Assembly (NCBI RefSeq): GCF_001591345.1
Contig: NZ_BCUS01000059.1
Location: 1 to 37,409, forward strand
DNA: 37,409 nt
Reading direction: 5' to 3'
Origin: Variovorax boronicumulans NBRC 103145
GTDB lineage: Bacteria > Pseudomonadota > Gammaproteobacteria > Burkholderiales > Burkholderiaceae_C
Positions 17,708-26,154 of the stretch are shown here, piece after piece. Below the pieces are notes generated by a model that saw only the letters and a program-made list of their open reading frames with translations, had not been told where the DNA came from and ran no database searches. The position numbers and the translations under genes were made by a program. Each line of letters opens with the position of its first letter. Positions within the stretch are counted from its first letter, which is position 1.

Positions 17708-18544
17708 ATGACCGTGCAGTTCCGCCGCCGCTTCCTCGCCGCTTTCGTCGCAGGCTTTGCCGGGCTCTACGCCGTCGGCGCGCAGGCCGCCGTGTCGCCG
17801 CTCGAGCTGGTCGGTCCGATCTCGGACTACAAGATCTACGTGACGCAAAACGTGCGCAAGCTGGCCGCCGACGTGCGCGTGTTCACCGCCGCCGTGAAGG
17901 CCGGCGACATCGAGAAGGCCAAGAAGCTCTACGCGCCCACGCGCACCAGCTACGAACGCGTGGAGCCCGTGGCCGAGCTGTTCACCGACCTCGACCAGTC
18001 GATCGACTCGCGCGCGGACGACCACGAGAAGGCCGAGAAAGACCCGGCCTTCATCGGCTTTCACCGCATCGAGTACAGCCTGTGGACGCTCAAGAGCACC
18101 AAGGACCTGAATCCCGTGGCCGACAAGCTGCTGGCCGACGTGCTCGAGCTGCAAAAGCGCCTGGGCGCGCTGACCTTCCCGCCCGAGAAGGTCGTGGGCG
18201 GCGCCGCCGTGCTGATGGAAGAGGTGGCCGCCACCAAGATCTCCGGCGAGGAAAACCGCTACAGCCACACCGACCTGTGGGACTTCCAGTCGAATTTCGA
18301 GGGCGCCTACAAGATCGTCGAGCTGCTGCGCCCGCTGGTCGTGAAGCAGGACAAGCCGTTTGCCGAGAAGGCCGACGCCAACTTCAAGGTGGTGTTCGAC
18401 ACGCTGGCCAAGTACCGCACGGCCGACGGCGGCTTCGAAACCTATTCGAAGCTCACCGAGCGCGACCGCAAGATGCTGGCCGGGCGGGTGAATACGCTGG
18501 CCGAAGACCTGTCCAAGCTGCGCGGGATGCTCGGATTGAACTGA
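17708..18544 (+). CDS. efeM: EfeM-like M75 (imelysin) iron-uptake lipoprotein-like protein
   Basis: A 278-residue protein starting at ATG 17708 behind AAGGAGATCC. A signal peptide (RRRFLAAFVAGFAGLYAVGAQA) is cut near residue 27; no lipobox cysteine is present. The mature part is a single M75 domain with the HxxE motif in GFHRIEYSLW and GEENRYSHTDLWDFQSNFEG. It is clearly homologous to the C-terminal half of the EfeO encoded two genes upstream but lacks the cupredoxin domain, i.e. the EfeM arrangement. Last gene of the efe run. It may be a second periplasmic iron carrier or partner of EfeO. Confidence 0.86.
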   Translation: MTVQFRRRFLAAFVAGFAGLYAVGAQAAVSPLELVGPISDYKIYVTQNVRKLAADVRVFTAAVKAGDIEKAKKLYAPTRTSYERVEPVAELFTDLDQSIDSRADDHEKAEKDPAFIGFHRIEYSLWTLKSTKDLNPVADKLLADVLELQKRLGALTFPPEKVVGGAAVLMEEVAATKISGEENRYSHTDLWDFQSNFEGAYKIVELLRPLVVKQDKPFAEKADANFKVVFDTLAKYRTADGGFETYSKLTERDRKMLAGRVNTLAEDLSKLRGMLGLN

Positions 18545-18613
18545 GTCCGGCCCCGGGGGACGCGCTCATTTCCGGCTGACCCGGGACTTTTTGGGGTTGG
18601 TCAGGTTTTCGCG

Positions 18614-18632
18614 AGTGAGAATTGCTAGCATC
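18614..18632 (+). promoter_or_regulatory. Candidate Fur box upstream of feoABC
   Basis: AGTGAGAATTGCTAGCATC resembles the Fur consensus (TGAGAAT...CAT) and stands out from the GC-rich surroundings. It lies 53 bp before the likely GTG of feoA and 70 bp after the last efe gene, suggesting a second iron-controlled promoter. Confidence 0.55.
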
Positions 18633-18684
18633 TGGCTTTTGCTTACTGGCGTGCCCCGGGGTTTCCGGGGGGCGCACCTCCACC

Positions 18685-18984
18685 GTGCGAAACAACGACC
18701 TCGGCTCAGCGCCGACCACCACCGCGCTGAGCCTCGACCAGCTTCCGTCCCATCAGTGGGCCACCGTGCTCGACGTGGCCCGCCCCGACAGCGCGGACGA
18801 CCGCGAGCTGGTGCTGCGCCTGACCGAAATCGGCTTCGTGCCGGGCGAGGCCGTGCGCATCGTCGCCACCGGCACCCCGGGCCGCGAGCCGCTGGCCGTG
18901 CGCCTGGGCCACACCACCTTCGCGCTGCGCCGCCACGAGGCCGCGCTGATCCACGTCACGCCGGGGGCCGCGAACCATGGTTGA
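18685..18984 (+). CDS. feoA: Ferrous iron transport protein A
   Basis: A 99-residue SH3-like FeoA protein, a cytoplasmic partner of FeoB. The core is LTEIGFVPGEAVRIVATGTPGR...AVRLGHTTFALRRHEAALIHV, the usual FeoA pattern. The start is taken as GTG 18685, which leaves a short Ser/Thr-rich N-terminal extension; the open frame continues upstream to TTG 18622, but that would place the start inside the putative Fur box. It overlaps feoB by 8 bp. Confidence 0.9.
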   Translation: MRNNDLGSAPTTTALSLDQLPSHQWATVLDVARPDSADDRELVLRLTEIGFVPGEAVRIVATGTPGREPLAVRLGHTTFALRRHEAALIHVTPGAANHG

Positions 18985-20872
18985 AGCCGTCATCCAGGGG
19001 CCGGGCCGTCTCGGCGCCACCGCGCAGCCCGCGCGCATCGCGCTGCTGGGCAACCCCAACTGCGGCAAGACCGCGCTCTTCAACCTGCTGACCGGCAGCC
19101 GCCAGAAGGTCGCCAACTACGCCGGCGTGACCGTCGAGCGCAAGGAAGGCACGCTGCGCACGCCGACCGGCCGCCGCGTGTTCGTGCTCGACCTGCCGGG
19201 CGCCTACAGCCTGAACGCCCTGAGCGCCGACGAAGCCGTCACGCGCGACATCGTCACCGGCCAGGCGCAGGAAGCCTTGCCCGACCTGCTCGTGTGCGTG
19301 ACGGACGCCACCAACCTGCGCCTGAACCTGCGGCTGGTGCTCGAAGCGCGCCAGCTCGGCCTGCCGATGGTGGTGGCGCTCAACATGACCGACATGGCCA
19401 AGAAGCAGGGCATCTCGGTCGACACCGCCGTGCTCTCGCGCGAACTCGGCGTGCCGGTGATCGAGACCGTGGGTGTCCACACCGGCGGCGCGAAGAACCT
19501 GCTCGAGGCGCTCGACGCACCGGTCGCCGCCGCGGCGCCCCAACCCTGGAAGGCGCCCGGGCTGGACGACGTGCTCGCCACGCAACGCGAGGTGCGCCGC
19601 ATCCTCGGCCTGGCCGTGAAAGAGCCCGTGGGCAGCCTGGACACCAGCGACCGCATCGACCGCGTCGTGATGCACCCGGTGTGGGGCATGCTGGTGCTGG
19701 CCGTCACCATGTTCCTGATGTTCCAGGCCGTGTTCAGCTGGGCCAACGTGCCGATGGACGCCATCAAGGCCGGCACCGAGGGCCTGGGCAACCTCATCAA
19801 GACGCACATGCCCGAGGGCATGCTGCAGAGCCTGCTGGTCGACGGCGTGATCGCGGGCGTGGGCGGCGTGATCGTGTTCCTGCCGCAGATCCTGATCCTG
19901 TTCCTGTTCATCCTCGCGCTCGAAGACTCCGGCTACCTGCCGCGCGCGGCCTTCCTGCTCGACCGCCTGATGGGCACCGTGGGCCTGTCGGGCCGCTCGT
20001 TCATTCCGCTGCTGTCGAGCTTTGCCTGCGCCATTCCGGGCGTGATGGCCACGCGCACCATCAGCAACTGGCGCGACCGCATCACGACCATCATGATCGC
20101 GCCGCTCATGACCTGCTCGGCGCGGCTGCCGGTGTATGCGCTGCTGATCGCGGCCTTCATTCCGGCGCGCGAGGTGGGCGGCATCTTCAACCTGCAGGGC
20201 GTGGTGCTGTTCGCGCTGTATGTGTTCGGCATCGTCTCGGCGATGGCCGTGGCCTGGGTGATGAAGCGCTTTCGCGACAGCACACGGCACTCGCCGCTCT
20301 TGATGGAACTGCCGGCTTACCGCTGGCCGAACCCGCGCAACCTGCTGCTGGGTTTGTATGAGCGGGCCTGGATCTTCATCCAGCGTGTAGGCACGATCAT
20401 CCTCACGCTCACGATCCTGCTGTGGTTTTTGTCGACTTTCCCGTCGCCGCCCGAGGGCGCGACCGGCCCCGCCATCCAGTACAGCCTGGCCGGCATGATC
20501 GGCCGCGGGCTGGAGCACATCTTTGCGCCCATCGGCTTCAACTGGCAGATTTCCATCGCGCTGGTGCCGGGCATGGCCGCACGCGAAGTCGCGGTGGGCG
20601 CGCTGGGCACGGTGTATGCGCTCTCGGCCACTGGCGACGACGTGGCCAGCGCGCTGGAGCCGCTCATCGCCGGCAGCTGGTCGCTGGCGACCGCGCTGTC
20701 GCTGCTGGTCTGGTACGTGTTCGCGCCGCAGTGCATCTCGACGCTGGCGGCCGTCAAGCGCGAAACCGGCTCCTGGAAATACGTGTGGATCATGGCGGGC
20801 TACTTATTCGCTCTGGCATACGTGGCATGCTTCTTGACCTATCGCATTGCACTCGCTTTCGGCGCGGGGTAA
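18977..20872 (+). CDS. feoB: Ferrous iron transporter FeoB
   Basis: A 631-residue inner-membrane Fe(II) transporter with an N-terminal G domain. G1 is GNPNCGKT (residues 25-32), G2 is T52 in YAGVT, G3 is DLPG (72-75), and G4 is NMTD (136-139). The two gate regions are recognisable, including RSFIPLLSSFACAIPGVMATR and APLMTCSARLPVY, with further helices ending in a YLFALAYVACFLTYRIA segment. It is shorter than the 773-residue E. coli protein, mainly in the linker after the G domain. The start overlaps feoA, so the two are co-translated. Confidence 0.96.
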   Translation: MVEAVIQGPGRLGATAQPARIALLGNPNCGKTALFNLLTGSRQKVANYAGVTVERKEGTLRTPTGRRVFVLDLPGAYSLNALSADEAVTRDIVTGQAQEALPDLLVCVTDATNLRLNLRLVLEARQLGLPMVVALNMTDMAKKQGISVDTAVLSRELGVPVIETVGVHTGGAKNLLEALDAPVAAAAPQPWKAPGLDDVLATQREVRRILGLAVKEPVGSLDTSDRIDRVVMHPVWGMLVLAVTMFLMFQAVFSWANVPMDAIKAGTEGLGNLIKTHMPEGMLQSLLVDGVIAGVGGVIVFLPQILILFLFILALEDSGYLPRAAFLLDRLMGTVGLSGRSFIPLLSSFACAIPGVMATRTISNWRDRITTIMIAPLMTCSARLPVYALLIAAFIPAREVGGIFNLQGVVLFALYVFGIVSAMAVAWVMKRFRDSTRHSPLLMELPAYRWPNPRNLLLGLYERAWIFIQRVGTIILTLTILLWFLSTFPSPPEGATGPAIQYSLAGMIGRGLEHIFAPIGFNWQISIALVPGMAAREVAVGALGTVYALSATGDDVASALEPLIAGSWSLATALSLLVWYVFAPQCISTLAAVKRETGSWKYVWIMAGYLFALAYVACFLTYRIALAFGAG

Positions 20873-20899
20873 AACCACAGGGAAAGGGTTGAAGAAGAC

Positions 20900-21202
20900 A
20901 TGACACAGCAACTGATCGTCGGATTGATCGTCGCGGCCGCCGCGCTCTACGCGGTCTGGCGCTGGATGCCTGCCGGCTGGCGCCGTGGCGCCGCGCGCAA
21001 GTTCGCGGCCGGCACGCAGCGCGCGGGCCTCATCGATCAGGCCCGCGCCGATCAACTCGCCGCCTCGCTGGCCAAGACCTCGGGCTGCGGCTCGTGCGAC
21101 AGCTGCGGCAGCTGTGCCCCCAAGAAACCCGCTGGCGCCGACCCGGCCGACAGCCACAGCAGCCCCGCGCTGACTTCCACCACGCCCAGCACCGGACGCT
21201 GA
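20900..21202 (+). CDS. Small Cys-rich membrane protein linked to FeoB (DUF6587-like)
   Basis: A 100-residue protein with one N-terminal transmembrane segment (LIVGLIVAAAALYAVW), a basic stretch (GWRRGAARKFAAG), and a cluster CGSCDSCGSC (CxxCxxCxxC) near residue 73, then a Ser/Thr/Pro tail. It sits 27 bp after feoB where other bacteria encode FeoC or FeoB-associated Cys-rich proteins. The cysteines could bind iron or an Fe-S cluster on the cytoplasmic side and tune FeoB. The family name is from memory; the function is inferred. Confidence 0.75.
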   Translation: MTQQLIVGLIVAAAALYAVWRWMPAGWRRGAARKFAAGTQRAGLIDQARADQLAASLAKTSGCGSCDSCGSCAPKKPAGADPADSHSSPALTSTTPSTGR

Positions 21203-21207
21203 GTCCG

Positions 21208-22392
21208 ATGCCCGCGCACATCCTCGTCGCCGGGGGCGGGATCGGGGGGCTGGCCACGGCGCTGGCGCTGTCCCGCGCTCACCACCGCGCCGACGTCTTC
21301 GAACAGGCCGCCGACTTCGGCGAAATCGGCGCCGGCGTGCAGCTCGGCCCCAATGCCACCCGCCGCCTTCACCAACTCGACCTCGGCCGCGGCCTTGATG
21401 CCATCGCGGCGCGCCCCGAGGCGCTCGTGGTCCACAGCGCCGGCAGCGGCGCCGAACTGGCCCGCATGCCGCTGGGCGATGCCATGCAGCAGCGCTACGG
21501 CGCGCCGTACTGCTGCGTGCACCGCGCCGACCTGCACACGCTGCTGCTCGATGCCGTGCGCGCGCAGGGCACGGGCTCGCTGGTCACGGCCGCGCGCATC
21601 CGTCAGGTCGAGACCAGCGACGACCTGGTCTGCGTCTCGAGCACCGACGCGCGTGCGTGGGAGGGCGAGGCGCTGGTGGGGGCCGATGGCCTGTGGAGCT
21701 TGGTGCGGGCGCAGCTTGAGTCTGCTTCTGCCGAAGCGCCGCCGCGTGTGACGGGCCACACGGCCTGGCGTGCGTTGGTGCGTCAGGCCGACCTGCCCGC
21801 GGCGCTGCGTCGTTCGCGCGTCGATGTGTGGCTCGGGCCGCGGTTGCATGCGGTCGCGTACCCGGTGCGCGCGGGGGATGCGCTCAACGTCGTTGTGATT
21901 GCCGAATCTGCACCGGCTGGTGATGCGCGCGATTGGGATCAGGCCAGCAGCCTGGCTGCACTGAAGCAGGCGATGGGGCGCAGCTGTGCGAGCCTTCAGT
22001 CATTGCTCGATGCGATGCCGAGTTGGCGTGCGTGGACGCTGAGCGACCGTGCGCCCGTGGCCGGGCCTGGCGACATGGCGCACGAGCGCGTGGCGCTGGT
22101 GGGCGATGCTGCGCATCCGATGGTGCCGTACCTCGCGCAAGGCGCTGGCATGGCGATCGAGGATGCGGTCGCTTTGGCGGATGCCCTGGGCGATGCCTCG
22201 GCGTTGGGTGTGCCGGCTGCGTTCGCGCGCTATGCCGAGGCGCGCTGGGAACGCAACGCGCAAGTGCAGGCGCGGGCGCGTCGCAATGGCGAGATCTTTC
22301 ATGCCACGGGTGCGGTGCGCTTCGGGCGCGACATGGCGATGCGGTTGCTGGGGTCCCGGCTGCTCGATCAGCCCTGGCTGTACGGCGGTTGA
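21208..22392 (+). CDS. FAD-dependent aromatic-ring monooxygenase (salicylate hydroxylase-like)
   Basis: A 394-residue flavoprotein hydroxylase. ATG 21208 is immediately before the Rossmann motif GGGIGGLATALAL; the frame is open further upstream but overlaps the previous gene. Other motifs are VGADGLWSLVR (DG motif) and VALVGDAAHPMVPYLAQGAG (GD motif binding FAD ribityl), and the length fits class A monooxygenases such as salicylate or 3-hydroxybenzoate hydroxylases. The substrate cannot be assigned. It begins 5 bp after the Cys-rich gene, so it may be co-transcribed with feo by position only. The 3' half uses visibly more T-ending codons than the 5' half. Confidence 0.85.
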   Translation: MPAHILVAGGGIGGLATALALSRAHHRADVFEQAADFGEIGAGVQLGPNATRRLHQLDLGRGLDAIAARPEALVVHSAGSGAELARMPLGDAMQQRYGAPYCCVHRADLHTLLLDAVRAQGTGSLVTAARIRQVETSDDLVCVSSTDARAWEGEALVGADGLWSLVRAQLESASAEAPPRVTGHTAWRALVRQADLPAALRRSRVDVWLGPRLHAVAYPVRAGDALNVVVIAESAPAGDARDWDQASSLAALKQAMGRSCASLQSLLDAMPSWRAWTLSDRAPVAGPGDMAHERVALVGDAAHPMVPYLAQGAGMAIEDAVALADALGDASALGVPAAFARYAEARWERNAQVQARARRNGEIFHATGAVRFGRDMAMRLLGSRLLDQPWLYGG

Positions 22393-22426
22393 TTCGGGGC
22401 GCGTGCCCAGGCCACCGGGTACTTCC

Positions 22427-22618
22427 CTCCGCGAATGTCCCCCGGGGCTTCGCCCCTCCCCCTTGATTTCGCTGCGGGAAGCACCCAGTGTCCTGGGCAC
22501 GGGACGCCGCGCTGGTGTGCAGCCGATCGACAACCGCACTGCCCAACGCTCACGTCGATGGGGTGCCTTGCGCAGCGAAATCAAGGAGGAGGCCGCAGGC
22601 CGGGGGACATTCGCGGAG
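22427..22618. repeat. Large imperfect intergenic inverted repeat
   Basis: The left arm (22427-22488) and right arm (22558-22618) are imperfect reverse complements. CTCCGCGAATGTCCCCCGG and CCTTGATTTCGCTGCG blocks in the left arm recur, inverted, in the right arm, and AAGCACCC/GGGGTGCCTT continues the pairing. The arms enclose about 69 bp of spacer. It fills the gap between two convergent genes and encodes nothing recognisable. It looks like a miniature mobile or intergenic palindromic element, or a large bidirectional terminator-like structure. No second copy was seen in this window. Confidence 0.72.
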
Positions 22619-22656
22619 CAAGGCTCCCCGTCGGCGGGAGCGTCGCCCTGAAAGAA

Positions 22657-23910
22657 TCAGAGCCGGAACGTCTGCAAGTGCTCGATGCGTTCGGCCAAGC
22701 CTTCCTGCCCCAGGTAATGCCCATGCGTCCCATCGCGCATCTGAGCCAGCGTGGTCTCCAGCTCGACCAGCATCGCGTCGCGATCCGCCACGAAGGCCGG
22801 CGGCACGTCGATGCCGATCTGTGCGCAGGCGTCGGCGATCAGGTGCGCGCTGGCGGGCGCACCGCAGGCCGCGCACTTCACGATGGCTGCCACGGTGGGC
22901 TCGGCGCCGTTGTCCAGCAGGGCGCGCGTGAGTTCGGGCGAGATCTGGCCGTCGATGTTGCGCAGCACGTCGGGCGCGACCGGTGCGCCCGCGCGCACCA
23001 GCGCGGCTGCGGCGGCGAAGGCGCTGTGTCCCACGGCCACGTCGGTGGCGAGTGCACTGCCTTCATGCGGCCCTTCGAAGTTCAGGCCTGCGGCGGCAAG
23101 TTCGGCGACCAGCGCAGCGTCGTCGGTGGCAATCGCGTGGCGCAGTGCCGCGCGTGCGAGCGCCGGGTGATGGCGCAGCGTGCCGTCGGCCAGCGGCGTG
23201 CGCCAGTCGACGATGGCGCGGCAATAGAAGGTGACCAGCTTGTCCATCAGGTCGAGGTCCAGCCCGTAGCCTTCGTGGCGGTCGTCGAGGTAGGCGAGCA
23301 GCGCCTGCCCCGAGAAGTAGTCGCCCGTCGGTGCCAGCGGGTCTTCGTCGAGATGCAGCGCCGCGAAGGCACCGTACAGGTCGGCCGCGACGGGGCTCAG
23401 GCCGTCTTCGTGCAGCGCGTGGGTCCAGGCCGGCGGCAGGCCCTGCTTCCACGCAATGACCTGGCCGTGCGTGGCGCCGGGCTCGACCACCGTGTAGACG
23501 CGGTCGCAGTACTCGAAGCCGCCGAAGGGCAGGTGCGTGAGCTTGCCGCTCCAGGGCGTGCCGCCGTCTTCGGCCGCTTCCTCGGCGAGTTCCTGTTCGT
23601 GTTCGATCCAGCCCTGCAGGTCGCGGTAGCCGTCGCTGCCGTCCCAGAACAGCTCCGACCAGCTGACGCTCTCGACGTTGCCGTTCATCGGCAACGCCAG
23701 GTCGTAGTCGAGGCGCCCGCCCGCCGTGTGCTGCCACAGCGCGACCAGCGCCTCGGGCAGCGGGCCGGCGCACAGGGCTTGCACCGCGTCGATCTGCTGC
23801 TGCGGCATCGGCGGCTGCGCGTCGAAGATCACGCGATCGGCGAACAGCACGACGCCGTGTTCGCGCAGGGTGGAGAGCTCTTCGGCAGAGAACGAGGTGT
23901 TGTTGTTCAT
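22657..23910 (-). CDS. SMI1/KNR4-like N-domain plus ankyrin-like repeats, unknown function
   Basis: A 417-residue protein; ATG 23910 is chosen because GGAGG precedes it, although the frame is open another 29 codons upstream. The N-terminal 200 or so residues (LPEALVALWQHTAGGRLDYDLAL, then SWSELFWDGSDGYRDLQ, and FGGFEYCDRVYTVVEPG) look like an SMI1/KNR4 (SUKH) domain. The C-terminal half (ALARAALRHAIATDDAALVAELAAAGL, AAAALVRAGAPVAPDVL, LTRALLDNGAEPTVAAIV) has helix-pair repeats of ankyrin type. Many SUKH proteins are toxin-immunity proteins, but no toxin gene is adjacent. Acidic, with no signal peptide. Domain calls are by eye and tentative. Confidence 0.65.
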   Translation of the reverse strand: MNNNTSFSAEELSTLREHGVVLFADRVIFDAQPPMPQQQIDAVQALCAGPLPEALVALWQHTAGGRLDYDLALPMNGNVESVSWSELFWDGSDGYRDLQGWIEHEQELAEEAAEDGGTPWSGKLTHLPFGGFEYCDRVYTVVEPGATHGQVIAWKQGLPPAWTHALHEDGLSPVAADLYGAFAALHLDEDPLAPTGDYFSGQALLAYLDDRHEGYGLDLDLMDKLVTFYCRAIVDWRTPLADGTLRHHPALARAALRHAIATDDAALVAELAAAGLNFEGPHEGSALATDVAVGHSAFAAAAALVRAGAPVAPDVLRNIDGQISPELTRALLDNGAEPTVAAIVKCAACGAPASAHLIADACAQIGIDVPPAFVADRDAMLVELETTLAQMRDGTHGHYLGQEGLAERIEHLQTFRL

Positions 23911-24003
23911 GGCAGCAGCCTCCGTGTTCTCCAAAATGTAGCGCTTTGCGCCGATGGAGCAACCCTCGTTCGCCCGGGGCCACCGCGAGCCCCGCATGTC
24001 GCA

Positions 24004-24864
24004 CTACAAGTCGGTGCGCAGCTTCCAGATCTCGGGGAACAACACCACGTCGAGCATCTTGCGCAAGTAGCTCACGCCCCCCGTGCCGCCGGTGCCGCGC
24101 TTGAAGCCGATCACGCGCTCCACGGTGGTCACGTGGCGGAAGCGCCAGAGGCGGAAGGCGTCTTCGAGGTCGGTGAGTTTTTCGCCGAGCTGGTACAGGT
24201 CCCAGTGGTCGTGCGGGTTGCGATAGACCGTGAGCCAGGCGGCTTCGACGCCGTCGCTCGATTCGTAGGGCTGGGTCCAGTCGCGCTCCAGGCGGTCGGC
24301 GGGCACGGGCAGGCCGTGGCGTGCGAGCAGGCGCAGCGATTCGTCGTAGAGCGAGGGTGCGCGGTAGGCTGCATCCACCTGCGCGAGCAGGTCGGCGCGA
24401 TGCGCGTGCGGCTTGAGCATGGCGGCGTTCTTGTTGCCGAGCAGGAACTCGATGCAGCGGTACTGCGCGCTCTGGAAGCCGCTGGAATTGGCGAGGTAGG
24501 GGCGCATCGCCGTGTATTCGGGCGGCGTCATGGTCGAGAGCACGGTCCATGCGCTCACCAGCTGTTCCATGATGCGGCTCACGCGCGCGAGCATCTTGAA
24601 GGCGTCGGGCAGGCGCTCTTGCGCGATGCACTGCACGGCGGCGTGCAGTTCGTGCAGCATGAGCTTCATCCAGAGCTCGCTGGTCTGGTGCTGCACGATG
24701 AACAGCATCTCGTCGTGCGCGGGCGACAGCGGGTGCTGCGCGTTCAGGATCTCGTCGAGGTGCAGGTAGTCGCCGTAGCTCATGGACTTGCTGAAGTCCA
24801 GCTGCGCCTTCTCTTCGTGGACGATGGACTCGGGGGTCTTGTTGCTGTCGTTGTCGGTGCTCAT
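24004..24864 (-). CDS. kynA: Tryptophan 2,3-dioxygenase
   Basis: A 286-residue haem dioxygenase that opens the indole ring of L-tryptophan to N-formylkynurenine. Recognised from SYGDYLHLDEILNAQHP, HDEMLFIVQHQTSELWMKL (substrate and haem-pocket region), SSGFQSAQYR and GTGGTGGVSYLRK near the C-terminus. The ATG at 24864 overlaps the kynU stop (ATGA), so the long upstream open frame is not part of the gene. It is the last gene of the kynB-kynU-kynA operon. The protein is cytoplasmic and the length is normal. Confidence 0.96.
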   Translation of the reverse strand: MSTDNDSNKTPESIVHEEKAQLDFSKSMSYGDYLHLDEILNAQHPLSPAHDEMLFIVQHQTSELWMKLMLHELHAAVQCIAQERLPDAFKMLARVSRIMEQLVSAWTVLSTMTPPEYTAMRPYLANSSGFQSAQYRCIEFLLGNKNAAMLKPHAHRADLLAQVDAAYRAPSLYDESLRLLARHGLPVPADRLERDWTQPYESSDGVEAAWLTVYRNPHDHWDLYQLGEKLTDLEDAFRLWRFRHVTTVERVIGFKRGTGGTGGVSYLRKMLDVVLFPEIWKLRTDL

Positions 24865-26141
24865 GTCACTGCGTTCTTGCGGTTGAATTCGGCGCGTCGC
24901 CACTCGCCGGTCTCGAGCACCTGCACGAGGTGTTCGACCGAGTGCCACACGTCCTCGAAGCCGAGGTACAGCGGCGTGAAGCCGAAGCGCAGGATGTCGG
25001 GCATCTGCGAATCGCCGGCGCGGTAGTCGCCGATCACGCCGCGCGCGATCAGCGCCTGCACGATGGCGTAGGCGCCTTCTTCGCGGCTGAGGCACACCTG
25101 CGAGCCGCGCAGTGCGTGGTCGCGCGGCGTGACGAGCGAGAGGCCTTGTCCTGCGCAGCGTTGCTCGACCAATTGGATGAACAGGTCGGTGAGCGCGAGC
25201 GATTTGGTGCGTAGCGCGGCCATCGCACCGCCGGTGCCGTTGAAGGCTTCGGCGGCGAGCACGGTGTCGAGCCCGCATTCGAGGCCGGCCAAGGCGATGA
25301 CCGGTTGCGTGCCGCACAGGTAGCGGCCGACGCCTGGGGCAGGGCGGTAGTGCGGTGTGAACTCGAAGGGCGCCGCGTGGCCCCACCAGCCCGACAGCGG
25401 CTGCTCGAACTGGCCTGCGTGCTTGGTGTTCACCCAGGCGAAGGCCGGCGCGCCGGGGCCGCCGTTGAGGTACTTGTAGCCGCAGCCGATCGCGTAGTCG
25501 GCGCCGCTGTCGTTGAGCGCCACGGGCACGGCGCCCGCGCTGTGCGCCAGGTCCCACACGGTGAGCGCGCCCGCGGCGTGCGCGGCGGCGGTGACGGCCT
25601 TCATGTCGTGCATGGCGCCGGTGCGGTAGTTGACGTGCGTGAGCATGAGCACGGCGACCTCATCGGTCAGTGCGGCTGGGAGCTCACTCGCATCGATCAG
25701 CTTCAGCGTGAAGCCGCGTTCGCGGCACAGCGATTCGGCGATGTACAGGTCAGTGGGAAAGTTGCTGCGCTCGCTCACCACCAGCTTGCGGCCGCTGGCC
25801 TTCTGCTGCGAGAGCGCGGCGAACAGCACCTTGTAGAGATTGACGGAGGTGCTGTCGGTGCACACCACTTCGCCGGGCGCGGCGCCGATCAGGCGGGCCA
25901 CCTTGTCGCCCAGGCGCTGCGGCAGGTCGAACCAGCTCGCGGTGTTCCACGAGCGGATCAGGCCTTCGCCCCATTCCTTGGCGACCACGTCGGCGATGCG
26001 CGCGGGCGCGGCCTTGGGCAGCACGCCGAGCGAGTTGCCGTCGAGGTAGAGCACGCCCTCGGGCAGGGTGAATTGGTCGCGCAGGGCGCGCAGCGGGTCT
26101 TGCGCGTCGAGGGCGCGGCAGTCGGCAAGGGTCGTCGTCAT
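24861..26141 (-). CDS. kynU: Kynureninase
   Basis: A 426-residue PLP enzyme that cleaves kynurenine to anthranilate and alanine. Family segments are YLDGNSLGVLPKAA, WFDLPQRLGDKVARLIGA, SERSNFPTDLYIAE, VWDLAHSAGAVPV and GCGYKYLNGGPGAPAF, which contains the PLP lysine. ATG 26141 is preferred over an open extension of 19 codons that would overlap kynB. It lies 13 bp after kynB and overlaps kynA by 4 bp. With KynA and KynB it completes the tryptophan-to-anthranilate route. Confidence 0.96.
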   Translation of the reverse strand: MTTTLADCRALDAQDPLRALRDQFTLPEGVLYLDGNSLGVLPKAAPARIADVVAKEWGEGLIRSWNTASWFDLPQRLGDKVARLIGAAPGEVVCTDSTSVNLYKVLFAALSQQKASGRKLVVSERSNFPTDLYIAESLCRERGFTLKLIDASELPAALTDEVAVLMLTHVNYRTGAMHDMKAVTAAAHAAGALTVWDLAHSAGAVPVALNDSGADYAIGCGYKYLNGGPGAPAFAWVNTKHAGQFEQPLSGWWGHAAPFEFTPHYRPAPGVGRYLCGTQPVIALAGLECGLDTVLAAEAFNGTGGAMAALRTKSLALTDLFIQLVEQRCAGQGLSLVTPRDHALRGSQVCLSREEGAYAIVQALIARGVIGDYRAGDSQMPDILRFGFTPLYLGFEDVWHSVEHLVQVLETGEWRRAEFNRKNAVT

Positions 26142-26154
26142 GGAAAGGGTGGTT

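Noticed and set aside
22435..25026. Plus-strand open frame of 863 codons across the SMI1-like gene and kynA
   Set aside because: Runs through two genes supported on the other strand and through the inverted repeat; Val/Gln/Arg-biased shadow.
24865..25557. N-terminal extension of kynA
   Set aside because: Open by chance within kynU; the family start matches ATG 24864 with an ATGA overlap.
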